A stretch of 5,396 bases of DNA from an uncultured Collinsella sp. Its GTDB lineage: Bacteria; Actinomycetota; Coriobacteriia; Coriobacteriales; Coriobacteriaceae. The DNA lies in assembly GCA_938036665.1 (NCBI GenBank), contig CALHWR010000115.1, forward strand, positions 1-5,396, read 5' to 3'. A program made the translations under genes and the position numbers. The notes under the pieces are model-generated. The model was not told where the DNA came from. It ran no database searches and was given only the letters and a program-made list of their open reading frames with translations. Below are positions 1-5,396 of the stretch, piece after piece (the stretch's first letter is position 1; the number at the start of each line of letters is the position of its first letter).

Positions 1-2055
1 GGAGCGCAGCCAGGGGGCCTTGGCCAGGTCGGATGACTTGGGCGCAGGCGCGGCGGCGGGCTTAGGCCCGGGGACCGGAGCAGCCGGTTTGGGCGCAACG
101 GGTTCAGGCGCCGACGGGGTCGGTGCCATCACCGGCGTCGCTTGCTGCTGCGGAGCGCTGGCGCTCGAGGATACAGGGGCCGCCGAGGACACGGGTTGCG
201 GGTCCGCAGATACCGCAGCCCGTGCAGATGGAGAATGCTCCTCATGTTGAGGAGCCGGCGTGCCACCCCCATCCAGGACATAGTCGACGGTACGACGACC
301 GAAGACCGCACTGACTGTCGGCAGGACCACCGACTGCGTGTCGGCGCGTCCGAGCATCTTGATGGCAAAGGTCGAGCCCGCGGGGAACGAGACCGTGAGC
401 TTGGAGCCGTCGTCGGCCGTGGCGCGGGCGTTGAGCAAAAGTCCCGCGTAGGAGGCCTGACGAGCCTTGACGCGCTCGACAACCTCGGCCCATTTGCGCT
501 GGAGCTCGCCGGCATCCTCAACCGCAGGGGTCTCGGCGGCGCCGGCGGCAGCAACCTGAGCGGCAGTGTTGGGCTTGGACACCGGCACGGTCGATGCCGC
601 AGGCGCGGGAGCCGCAACGGGTTGAGGTGCAGGCGTTACAGGTTTGGGCGCCGACGCAGGAGCCGCGGACTTGGGCGCAGACTGAGCCGCCGGAGCGGCA
701 GCACCACGGTCCCAAGGCATACCGCCCTGATGCACGGACGTAGCAGCGGGGGCGGCAGTCGCCGCGGGAGTAGCGGCTCGGGCACCCGAGATCAGCGTCG
801 GCTGCTGAGCAGCAACGGGTACGGACGCCGCAGGCACGGCGGCCTGAGCAGCAGCCACGCTCGCCGGAACGGCAGCGTTGGCAACCATGGCCTCCAAGCG
901 AGCCACGCGCTCAGCCAAAGCTTCGATCGTTAAATCGGCCTCGGGACGCGTCAGGCGGGTGCAGGCGATCTCGAGCACCAGGCGCACGTCGCTCGCGCCC
1001 CTCATCTCCAAGGCGGCATCGTCGAGCACCGTCAGCACGCGGGCCAAACGATCGGCAGGGTGCTCGCCAAAGGCAGCGGCCTCGGCAGCAAGCGCCTCGG
1101 CCTGTTCGGCCCCGCCCTCAAACAGCTCGGCACGGGCGCCGGCGACGCAGGCAACATACACGTCGCGCACATGCGCCACCAGGTCGCGCGTCAGTTCCAG
1201 CAGATCGTTGCCTTCCTCGACCTGTGCGCGAATAAGCCCATACAGATCGGCGACATCACGATCGGCAATGGCGCGCGCAAACTCGCCCAGAATCTGGTCC
1301 GAAACTTCGCCCAAAAGCGAGCGGGCATCGTCCGCATGCACGGTGCCGTTGCCGAAGACGCTCAGCTGCTCCAGCGTGGAGAGCGCGTCGCGCATGCCGC
1401 CCTTGGCATGGCGCGCCACGATGGCGAGCGCCTCGTCGTCGTAATCGAAGCCCTCCTGCTCGCACACGTAGGACAGGCGATGCTCAATATCCTCGTTGCC
1501 AATGCGATGGAAATCGAAGCGCTGGCAGCGCGAAAGGATGGTCTCCAGGATCTTTTGCGGATCGGTGGTGCACAGCACAAAAATCACGTGCGCCGGCGGC
1601 TCCTCGAGCGTTTTGAGCAGCGCGTTAAACGCCGCCGTCGTGAGCATGTGGACCTCGTCGATGATATAGATCTTGTACTTGCCACGCACCGGGGCAAAGT
1701 TAACGGAGTTGATGATCTCCTCGCGCACATTGTCCACGCCCGTGCGGCTTGCGGCATCGAGCTCGTAGACGTCCGGATGGTTGCCCTCGGCGATGAGCTC
1801 GCATTCCTCACAGGTGCCGTCGGGCATGCAGCCGCTCGCACCCTCGGCGCGCGCCGCCTCGGCATTGCGGCAGAGCAGCGCCTTGGCAAGAATACGCGCC
1901 ATGGTGGTCTTGCCCGTGCCGCGCGGTCCGCAGAACAGGTACGCGTGGGACAGGCGCCCCTCGGTGATGGCGTGCTCGAGCGTCGAGACGATATGCTGCT
2001 GGCCCACCACGGAGTCGAAGGTGAGCGGGCGATACTTTCGGTACAACGATTCCAT
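1..2055 (-). CDS. dnaX: DNA polymerase III subunit gamma/tau, C-terminus cut by window edge
   Basis: This is the ATPase subunit of the clamp-loader complex, which opens the beta sliding clamp and loads it on primed DNA; tau forms also tether the polymerase core. The frame is open from the ATG at 2055 to base 1 (685 codons, no stop seen). The N-terminus (MESLYRKYRP) is typical of the family. Visible AAA+ motifs are Walker A GPRGTGKTT (43-51), zinc-module cysteines C62, C76, C82 and C85, Walker B IIDEVHML (131-138), sensor-1 TTD (163-165), the SRC arginine finger (R176) and the GGMRDAL sensor-2 region (219-225). A helical collar domain runs to about 370. An Ala/Pro linker (about 394-512) follows, then a folded segment at about 515-596 (starting ELQRKWAEVV) resembling tau-type C-terminal domains, then a second Ala/Pro/Lys linker. 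I saw no phased slippery heptamer such as A-AAA-AAG, so a frameshifted gamma form is not indicated. Gene identity is very secure; the linker and tail assignments are less so. Confidence 0.97.
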   Translation of the reverse strand, partial: MESLYRKYRPLTFDSVVGQQHIVSTLEHAITEGRLSHAYLFCGPRGTGKTTMARILAKALLCRNAEAARAEGASGCMPDGTCEECELIAEGNHPDVYELDAASRTGVDNVREEIINSVNFAPVRGKYKIYIIDEVHMLTTAAFNALLKTLEEPPAHVIFVLCTTDPQKILETILSRCQRFDFHRIGNEDIEHRLSYVCEQEGFDYDDEALAIVARHAKGGMRDALSTLEQLSVFGNGTVHADDARSLLGEVSDQILGEFARAIADRDVADLYGLIRAQVEEGNDLLELTRDLVAHVRDVYVACVAGARAELFEGGAEQAEALAAEAAAFGEHPADRLARVLTVLDDAALEMRGASDVRLVLEIACTRLTRPEADLTIEALAERVARLEAMVANAAVPASVAAAQAAVPAASVPVAAQQPTLISGARAATPAATAAPAATSVHQGGMPWDRGAAAPAAQSAPKSAAPASAPKPVTPAPQPVAAPAPAASTVPVSKPNTAAQVAAAGAAETPAVEDAGELQRKWAEVVERVKARQASYAGLLLNARATADDGSKLTVSFPAGSTFAIKMLGRADTQSVVLPTVSAVFGRRTVDYVLDGGGTPAPQHEEHSPSARAAVSADPQPVSSAAPVSSSASAPQQQATPVMAPTPSAPEPVAPKPAAPVPGPKPAAAPAPKSSDLAKAPWLRS
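35..116. repeat. Linker repeat cassettes in dnaX, copy A
   Basis: Short exact words here recur in copy B at 614-680: GACTTGGGCGCAG (35-47), GGTTTGGGCGC (86-96), GCAACGGGTT (95-104) and GGCGCCGACG (107-116). They encode Ala/Pro/Lys linker motifs such as APK and PVA on the minus strand. The words come in a different order in the two copies. Confidence 0.6.
614..680. repeat. Linker repeat cassettes in dnaX, copy B
   Basis: These are counterparts of copy A: GCAACGGGTT (614-623), GGTTTGGGCGC (641-651) merging into GGCGCCGACG (647-656), and GACTTGGGCGCAG (668-680). They lie in the linker on the other side of the folded tau-like segment (about 268-513), so the two linkers share sequence words. Confidence 0.6.
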
Positions 2056-2060
2056 GGGTG

Positions 2061-2067
2061 CTCCCCC
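2061..2067 (-). promoter_or_regulatory. Ribosome binding site of dnaX
   Basis: Read on the minus strand, GGGGGAG lies 5 bases upstream of the ATG at 2055. This purine-rich Shine-Dalgarno supports the start, and the protein begins exactly where DnaX proteins normally begin. Confidence 0.75.
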
Positions 2068-2083
2068 GGGTATACTGAGTCTT

Positions 2084-2097
2084 GTTGTCGCGACGAC
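2084..2097. repeat. Near-perfect 14-base palindrome in the divergent intergenic region
   Basis: GTTGTCGCGACGAC reads the same on both strands apart from one symmetric pair of positions, and its core GTCGCGAC (2087-2094) is exact. It lies between the candidate -10 elements, about 30 bases upstream of the dnaX start. This is where an operator for a dimeric regulator would sit. No regulator is identified, and short GC-rich palindromes also occur by chance. Confidence 0.3.
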
Positions 2098-2155
2098 CAT
2101 GCGGTCGCACGGCATACTGCATCCATAATAACCCGTACGGCGAGCCCGCCGCGAT

Positions 2156-2160
2156 AGGAG
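2156..2160 (+). promoter_or_regulatory. Ribosome binding site of the YcxB-like gene
   Basis: AGGAG ends 10 bases before the ATG at 2171. The spacing is slightly long but usable. There is no other in-frame start nearby with a better match, so it supports 2171 as the start. Confidence 0.6.
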
Positions 2161-2170
2161 TCCAAAGAGC

Positions 2171-2887
2171 ATGGCAGACGCAGAGAGCAACCTCGTTCCC
2201 TCCGAAGCAGCCGACCAGGTCGAGGTCGCGCTCGAGGCGCAGGCAGCAGCCGATGACGGCATCCTGTACCTCAACGAGTATCAGTACGAAAACGACCTCG
2301 TCACCGATTTCGCCCGCTTGGTTGCCTCGCCCAGGCGCCGCGGCTCCCTGTACGTCGCCGCCGCGATTGCCGCGCTCATCGGCATCGGCATGCTGGTGGC
2401 CGGCGGCAACTGGATCAAGTTCGGCGTCGTCCTGATCGTATTCGGCGCATTTTTGGCCTGGTGGAGCAAAAACCTGCACCACACGCTCGCCCGCGACTTT
2501 ATCGACGCCGTCGAGGCCGACGAGTCCATGGGCGGCCGCTATCGCCGCGTCGCCGCCAACGAGGACGGCCTGATGGTCTGGGGCAAGAGCGGCAAGTCGC
2601 AGTTCTTCCCGTTTGAGAAACTCGACCACGTGCTCGACGGCGAGCGCATCTTTGTGGCCATGTTCGCCGACCAAGGCGTGACGATCCCCAAGGACACCTT
2701 TGTTCGCGGCGATGCCGAGCAGTTTGGCGCCTTCCTTAAGGCGCGCATCAACAAAAAGCTGCGCATCGAGACCAAACGCAAGAAGATGAAGGCCGAGAAG
2801 GCCGCAGCCGAAGCCAAGCAGGGCGACAAGCCCCAGGAGACCAAGGGCAAGCAACGCAAGCAGAAGAAGAACAAGAAGAAGCGCTAA
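2171..2887 (+). CDS. YcxB-like two-helix membrane protein with Lys-rich tail, function unknown
   Basis: This 238-residue protein has no assigned function. An acidic N-terminal stretch (1-30) precedes a short segment with ILYLNEYQYE (31-40). Two closely spaced membrane helices follow at about 60-79 and 81-98, with the charged cluster PRRR (54-57) before the first, suggesting both ends lie in the cytoplasm. Residues 100-195 look like a small soluble beta-rich domain of the kind seen in YcxB-family proteins: a YRRVAANEDGLMVWG segment, then FFPFEKLDHV, then a VTIPKDTF strand and a closing helix FGAFLKARI. From about 195 the tail is very basic and coiled-coil-like or disordered, ending KKNKKKR. 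The fold guess is from pattern recognition only. It is divergent from dnaX and 144 bases upstream of the kinase, which has its own promoter, so a shared role is not shown. A membrane-tethered protein touching nucleic acid or acidic lipid through the tail is speculation. Confidence 0.85.
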   Translation: MADAESNLVPSEAADQVEVALEAQAAADDGILYLNEYQYENDLVTDFARLVASPRRRGSLYVAAAIAALIGIGMLVAGGNWIKFGVVLIVFGAFLAWWSKNLHHTLARDFIDAVEADESMGGRYRRVAANEDGLMVWGKSGKSQFFPFEKLDHVLDGERIFVAMFADQGVTIPKDTFVRGDAEQFGAFLKARINKKLRIETKRKKMKAEKAAAEAKQGDKPQETKGKQRKQKKNKKKR

Positions 2888-2942
2888 GGCCAAGCCAGAC
2901 GGGCAGCCTCGCATCCCGCCATCCTCCCCATGCGCCCGAGCG

Positions 2943-2951
2943 TGCTACACT
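2943..2951 (+). promoter_or_regulatory. Extended -10 promoter for the kinase-fhaA operon
   Basis: TGC followed by TACACT forms an extended -10 element (TGn plus a TAnnnT hexamer). No good -35 is seen 17 bases upstream, which fits the extended -10 class. Transcription would begin near 2958 and give a leader of about 74 bases before the kinase ATG. The site lies about 55 bases past the stop of the preceding gene; I see no convincing terminator hairpin in 2888-2942, so read-through is possible. Confidence 0.55.
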
Positions 2952-3020
2952 AGCAGCATCTATGCCACCGCGAACGGCTCGGCTCCGCGCCCGCCGCTCG
3001 CAAACGAACTTTAAACGCAC

Positions 3021-3025
3021 GAGGG
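3021..3025 (+). promoter_or_regulatory. Ribosome binding site that fixes the kinase start at 3032
   Basis: GAGGG ends 6 bases before the ATG at 3032. An in-frame TTG at 3026 would extend the protein by two residues but directly abuts this site, leaving no spacer. The ATG is therefore preferred. Confidence 0.6.
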
Positions 3026-3031
3026 TTGGCC

Positions 3032-4885
3032 ATGCCGCTTTTCTCGCAACATACCGCCCGGTTCTCGCCGGACGTTCCTTTGGAGGGCACCAGCTCTCGC
3101 GAGCTGCTCAAGCGGTACCAGCCGCTCGAGACACTTGCGACCGGCGGTTTTGGCTCCATCGAGATCTGCCGCGACACGCACCTGCGCCGCCGCGTCGCCA
3201 TTAAACGCATCCCCCTTATCAACGGTGCCGGCATGCCCGCTAGCGACATCATGGATGTCCTGCGCGAGGCGCACACTGCCGCCATGCTTCAACATCCCAA
3301 TATCGTGCAGGTCATCGACTTTACGCACGATACCGCCTATGCCTACCTGGTTATGGAATATGTCGACGGCATGTCGCTGGCCGAGTTTTTGCATCGCGTG
3401 GACGGCCATTCGCTCACCTTTGACGAGGCCGCGGCCATTGCCGATGCCCTGGGCCAGGCGCTCACCTTTGCCCATAGTAATGGCGTGCTCCACCTGGACA
3501 TCAAGCCCGCCAACGTGCTCATCGACCACTCGGGCAATGTAAAGCTCACCGACTTTGGCATGGCGCGGCTGTCGTCTGCTGGCGGCTTTGGCGGCTCGCG
3601 CGGCGGCACCATCGGCTACATGCCACCCGAGCAGCTCGACATCGAGACCGGCACGGTTGACGAGCGCGCCGATGTCTTTGCCCTTGCCTGTGTGATCTAC
3701 GAGGGCCTGTGCGGCAGCGCTCCCTTTATGGCCGCCACGCCCGGCGACTCGCTCGGCCGCATCATCGGCGGCGCCACCTACCCCAGCGAGCTCATCCCGC
3801 ATTTTCCCCCGGGAGCCGAGGCTACGCTCATGAGCGCCCTCTCCCCCATGCCGCAAGACCGCCCCAACAGCATCGAGGCATTTTGCGACCAGCTGCTCGC
3901 CGGCTTGGGCAGCGTGCGCGAGGGCCGTCGCAGCCTGGAGCAGATGGTGGGCGAGCTTTCGGATGACGAGCGCGCGGCAGACGGTATCGAGCCATCGACC
4001 TACGAGGACGACGCCATCGAGGTCGACCCCGCACTCGGCTGGGCGGGCACGCGCTGGAGCTGCGCACGCGATTACACCATGCGCGCCATCTCGGCGCTCT
4101 CATGCGGAGCCTTCAGCTTTTTGCTCATGCAGACGGCTGGCGTCGCGGCGCTTCCCGGACTTATTACCGCGGCCATCGCGATTGGGGCGGCCGCCGGCCT
4201 GGCCCCGCAGATTGGCTCGGCTATCTCGGCCGTGGGCTTTTTGGTACTTATGGCCAACGCCACCATGCAGGCGCAGGGCATCCTGTCGATGCTGCCCGTC
4301 GCGGTGCTCTTTGCCGCCACCATGTCCGGATGGTGGATCGCCTGGGGCCGCACCGAGGCCGCCGCGAGCGCCGCGCTCACCTGCGCGGTGGCACTTGGCT
4401 GTCTAACGGGCGACGTCCTCCTTGCCGTCGGGGTTGCCGCCGGCATCGCGGCCTTTTGGCTCGGCCCGGCAAGCGCCGCGGCCGCCACGGGGATGGGCGC
4501 GCTATTTGGCCGCCTGGCTACGGTTGCGCTTTCCGCCGGAGGCGTGCTGGGACTCGGCAATGTTGCCGCGGCGCTGGGAGACGTGTTCTTCTGGGCTGCC
4601 GTTGTGCTCGTCGCGGCGACAGCTGCACTGACATCTCTGCTGCTCAACGCCCATGCCAAGCGTGCCGAGCAGGGCTCGAACCTGACTGCAATCGCTGCCA
4701 TCGCCGGCTGCGGAATAGGCTCCGCGGCGTCGCTCTGTCTTGCACACCATATGGAAATTGCCAGCCTTGCGGCCGCGGTCGTCGTCAAGGCGGCAGTTGC
4801 GGGAACCCTATCCTCTATAATCGTTGGGATATGCCTATATTTGCTCGGATACCAAAGAACCTATACGGAGAGTGATCTTTCGTGA
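3032..4885 (+). CDS. Ser/Thr protein kinase with multi-pass membrane domain, non-RD type
   Basis: This 617-residue protein joins a Hanks-type kinase domain (about 29-290) to a polytopic membrane half. It should transfer ATP phosphate to Ser/Thr of cytoplasmic partners. Kinase landmarks are the nucleotide loop ATGGFGS (36-42), VAIK lysine K58, alpha-C glutamate E79, catalytic loop HLDIKPAN (154-161) with D156, K158 and N161, DFG (174-176), GTIGYMPPE (192-200), D214 of DVFALA and R277 of DRP. Two departures stand out: Leu replaces Arg of HRD, and Ala36 replaces the first glycine of GxGxxG. All catalytic residues remain, so activity is expected. A charged linker (about 291-345, acidic at 310-330) leads into roughly nine or ten Ala/Gly-rich hydrophobic helices between 351 and 606. 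No PASTA or other extracellular sensor is visible. The GTG of the next gene overlaps its stop by 4 bases, coupling it to an FhaA-like protein, a probable phospho-dependent partner or substrate. Kinase assignment is very secure; helix number is approximate. Confidence 0.95.
   Translation: MPLFSQHTARFSPDVPLEGTSSRELLKRYQPLETLATGGFGSIEICRDTHLRRRVAIKRIPLINGAGMPASDIMDVLREAHTAAMLQHPNIVQVIDFTHDTAYAYLVMEYVDGMSLAEFLHRVDGHSLTFDEAAAIADALGQALTFAHSNGVLHLDIKPANVLIDHSGNVKLTDFGMARLSSAGGFGGSRGGTIGYMPPEQLDIETGTVDERADVFALACVIYEGLCGSAPFMAATPGDSLGRIIGGATYPSELIPHFPPGAEATLMSALSPMPQDRPNSIEAFCDQLLAGLGSVREGRRSLEQMVGELSDDERAADGIEPSTYEDDAIEVDPALGWAGTRWSCARDYTMRAISALSCGAFSFLLMQTAGVAALPGLITAAIAIGAAAGLAPQIGSAISAVGFLVLMANATMQAQGILSMLPVAVLFAATMSGWWIAWGRTEAAASAALTCAVALGCLTGDVLLAVGVAAGIAAFWLGPASAAAATGMGALFGRLATVALSAGGVLGLGNVAAALGDVFFWAAVVLVAATAALTSLLLNAHAKRAEQGSNLTAIAAIAGCGIGSAASLCLAHHMEIASLAAAVVVKAAVAGTLSSIIVGICLYLLGYQRTYTESDLS
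4816..4821 (+). promoter_or_regulatory. Candidate internal -10 (TATAAT) for fhaA inside the kinase 3' end
   Basis: A consensus TATAAT lies within the last kinase codons, 60 bases before the fhaA start, in a locally AT-richer stretch (about 4808-4865). No good -35 sits 16-18 bases upstream (TTGCGG at 4797-4802 is only 13 away). It could give separate expression of fhaA with a leader of roughly 54 bases, or be a chance product of Leu/Ile/Tyr codons. Confidence 0.35.
4867..4872 (+). promoter_or_regulatory. Ribosome binding site of fhaA
   Basis: GGAGAG ends 9 bases before the GTG at 4882. It lies inside the kinase coding region, supports the GTG start, and fits translational coupling through the GTGA overlap. 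Confidence 0.65.
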
Positions 4886-5396
4886 ACTTCCTGAACATCT
4901 TCGAGGACCACGTGGCCGGCATCTTCGGTGCTACCCGTGCCCCGTTCTCCTTTAAGAAGCTTGCCAAGCAGGCCGCTCGCGACATGGAGGATCAGACTCT
5001 GGTGATCAACGGCGTCAACACCGCGCCTGCACTCTATACCATCCTGATCGCCGCCGACGACGATCCCATGCTCGCCCCGTTCTACCCCGAGCTTTCGCGC
5101 GAAGTCCGCGAGTTTGTGAAGGCACAAGCCGAAAAGCGCCGCTATGTGTTTGTCGGCGAACCCCTCGTTCGCTTTATGATCGACCCGCAGCTGCATGCCG
5201 GTAAGTTCTCGGTCTTTGCCGAGAACGTCGACGCCCCCACGCTCGGTCGTCTGTACGAGGAAGAGCGCGCCTACCAGAATGGCCTGGGCCAGAACAACTC
5301 GGCAGCAAGCCGCGCCGCAAGCGCTCCCCGTGCCGGCAAGCAGCAATTCGCCGCTCCGCAGCAACAGCACCCCGCCGCCATGCCCCAGCAGCCGGC
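4882..5396 (+). CDS. fhaA: FhaA-like protein, DUF3662-type N-terminal domain, cut by window edge
   Basis: The visible part is 171 codons of a longer protein. Residues 1 to about 130 match the character of the actinobacterial FhaA N-terminal domain (DUF3662): a start of the form NFLNIFEDHVAGIFG, a basic FSFKKLAKQAARDME helix, the NTAPALYTILIAADD strand and a compact alpha/beta region ending about LYEEERAYQ. A Gln/Ala/Pro-rich linker begins near 136 and runs to the edge, as in FhaA proteins where such a linker leads to a C-terminal FHA domain that binds phosphothreonine. That FHA domain is beyond the window and is only inferred. In mycobacteria FhaA takes part in cell-wall synthesis control and is a kinase substrate. 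The GTG start at 4882 overlaps the kinase stop by 4 bases and has its own ribosome binding site, so the two genes are co-translated and probably act in one pathway. Confidence 0.85.
   Translation, partial: MNFLNIFEDHVAGIFGATRAPFSFKKLAKQAARDMEDQTLVINGVNTAPALYTILIAADDDPMLAPFYPELSREVREFVKAQAEKRRYVFVGEPLVRFMIDPQLHAGKFSVFAENVDAPTLGRLYEEERAYQNGLGQNNSAASRAASAPRAGKQQFAAPQQQHPAAMPQQP

Larger units (their letters stand above)
2056..2170. promoter_or_regulatory. Divergent promoter region between dnaX and the YcxB-like gene
   Basis: This 115-base gap separates two divergent genes, so it should hold a promoter for each. Plus-strand -10 candidates are TATACT (2071-2076), CATACT (2113-2118) and CATAAT (2124-2129). 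On the minus strand TATTAT (2125-2130) and TATACC (2069-2074) are possible for dnaX. None has a convincing -35 hexamer at 16-18 bases, so the exact promoters cannot be assigned. CATAAT and TATTAT share bases, so the two promoters could compete. I see no SRP RNA or other RNA gene here, although one sits upstream of dnaX in some other bacteria. Confidence 0.45.

Noticed and set aside
1..876. Programmed frameshift site giving a short gamma subunit
   Set aside because: No phased slippery heptamer was found on the dnaX strand. ATTTTTG in codons for VIFV (near residue 158) is out of phase and inside the ATPase domain.
142..933. Plus-strand open frame of 263 codons rich in Arg, Gly and Ser
   Set aside because: It is antisense to the Ala/Pro linkers of dnaX; the composition is the complement of those codons.
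1731..1739. DnaA-box-like TTGTCCACG
   Set aside because: It is a single copy, mismatched to TTWTNCACA, and inside dnaX coding sequence.
1060..2157. Open frame of 365 codons on the plus strand, opposite dnaX
   Set aside because: It lies antisense to the conserved AAA+ domain of dnaX and its protein has no recognisable domain. Long antisense frames are expected in GC-rich coding DNA.
1808..2914. Minus-strand open frame of 368 codons spanning the YcxB-like gene and the start of dnaX
   Set aside because: It crosses the divergent promoter region and overlaps two well-supported genes. Its hydrophobic N-terminus is the complement of the Lys-rich tail codons.
2888..2942. Possible terminator after the YcxB-like gene
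   Set aside because: Only a 3-base GGG/CCC pairing was found around 2911-2927, with no U-run; not enough to call.
2930..2953. Seven-codon open frame (ATG to TAG) as a possible leader peptide for the kinase
   Set aside because: It contains the -10 element itself, so it would lie upstream of the transcript start.
2962..3204. Plus-strand open frame of 80 codons across the kinase start
   Set aside because: It has no ribosome binding site and an Arg-rich composition, and it overlaps the kinase N-terminus out of frame.
3011..3856. Minus-strand open frame of 281 codons opposite the kinase domain
   Set aside because: The kinase on the plus strand has every catalytic motif in order; this is its antisense shadow.
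4072..4875. Long open frames on both strands (4072-4788 minus, 4102-4875 plus) over the kinase membrane half
   Set aside because: They are out of frame with, or antisense to, the kinase, whose frame continues uninterrupted to 4885 and overlaps the fhaA start correctly.

Overview
This window is GC-rich, densely coding DNA that looks like the chromosome of an actinobacterium. Coriobacteriia, something close to Collinsella, is my best guess. That placement rests on a DnaX with a long Ala/Pro/Lys linker, a gene for an FhaA-type protein (DUF3662-like N-terminus) directly behind a Ser/Thr protein kinase, and GC-biased third codon positions. It is inferred from protein character, not from a database search. 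I see no RNA gene, CRISPR array, insertion sequence or phage gene.

Layout. Bases 2055 to 1 (minus strand) hold dnaX, the DNA polymerase III gamma/tau subunit. It is open to the left edge (685 codons visible, no stop), so its C-terminus is missing. Bases 2056-2170 are a divergent intergenic region with -10-like hexamers on both strands and a near-perfect 14-base palindrome. Three plus-strand genes follow. Bases 2171-2887 encode a two-helix membrane protein resembling the YcxB family, with a lysine-rich tail. A 144-base gap carries a good extended -10 promoter. Bases 3032-4885 encode a Ser/Thr kinase fused to a many-pass membrane domain. Bases 4882 to the right edge encode the N-terminus of an FhaA-like protein, whose GTG start overlaps the kinase stop by 4 bases.

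How the genes work together. dnaX is replication housekeeping and is probably independent of the rest. The kinase and fhaA form a translationally coupled signalling pair: in actinobacteria, FHA proteins bind phosphothreonine made by Ser/Thr kinases and link it to cell-wall synthesis. The usual downstream partners (fhaB, PP2C phosphatase, rodA/ftsW, pbpA, PASTA kinase) would lie beyond the right edge if the canonical cluster is present. The YcxB-like gene may be a separate unit, because the kinase has its own promoter.

The most unusual item is the kinase. It has HLD in place of HRD at the catalytic loop (a non-RD kinase), alanine at the first glycine of the nucleotide loop, and roughly nine or ten predicted membrane helices instead of the single helix and sensor domain of PknB-type kinases. 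I found no clearly undescribed system. The other points of interest are modest: an expanded cysteine spacing in the DnaX zinc module, shuffled repeat cassettes in its linker, and a perfect TATAAT just ahead of fhaA.
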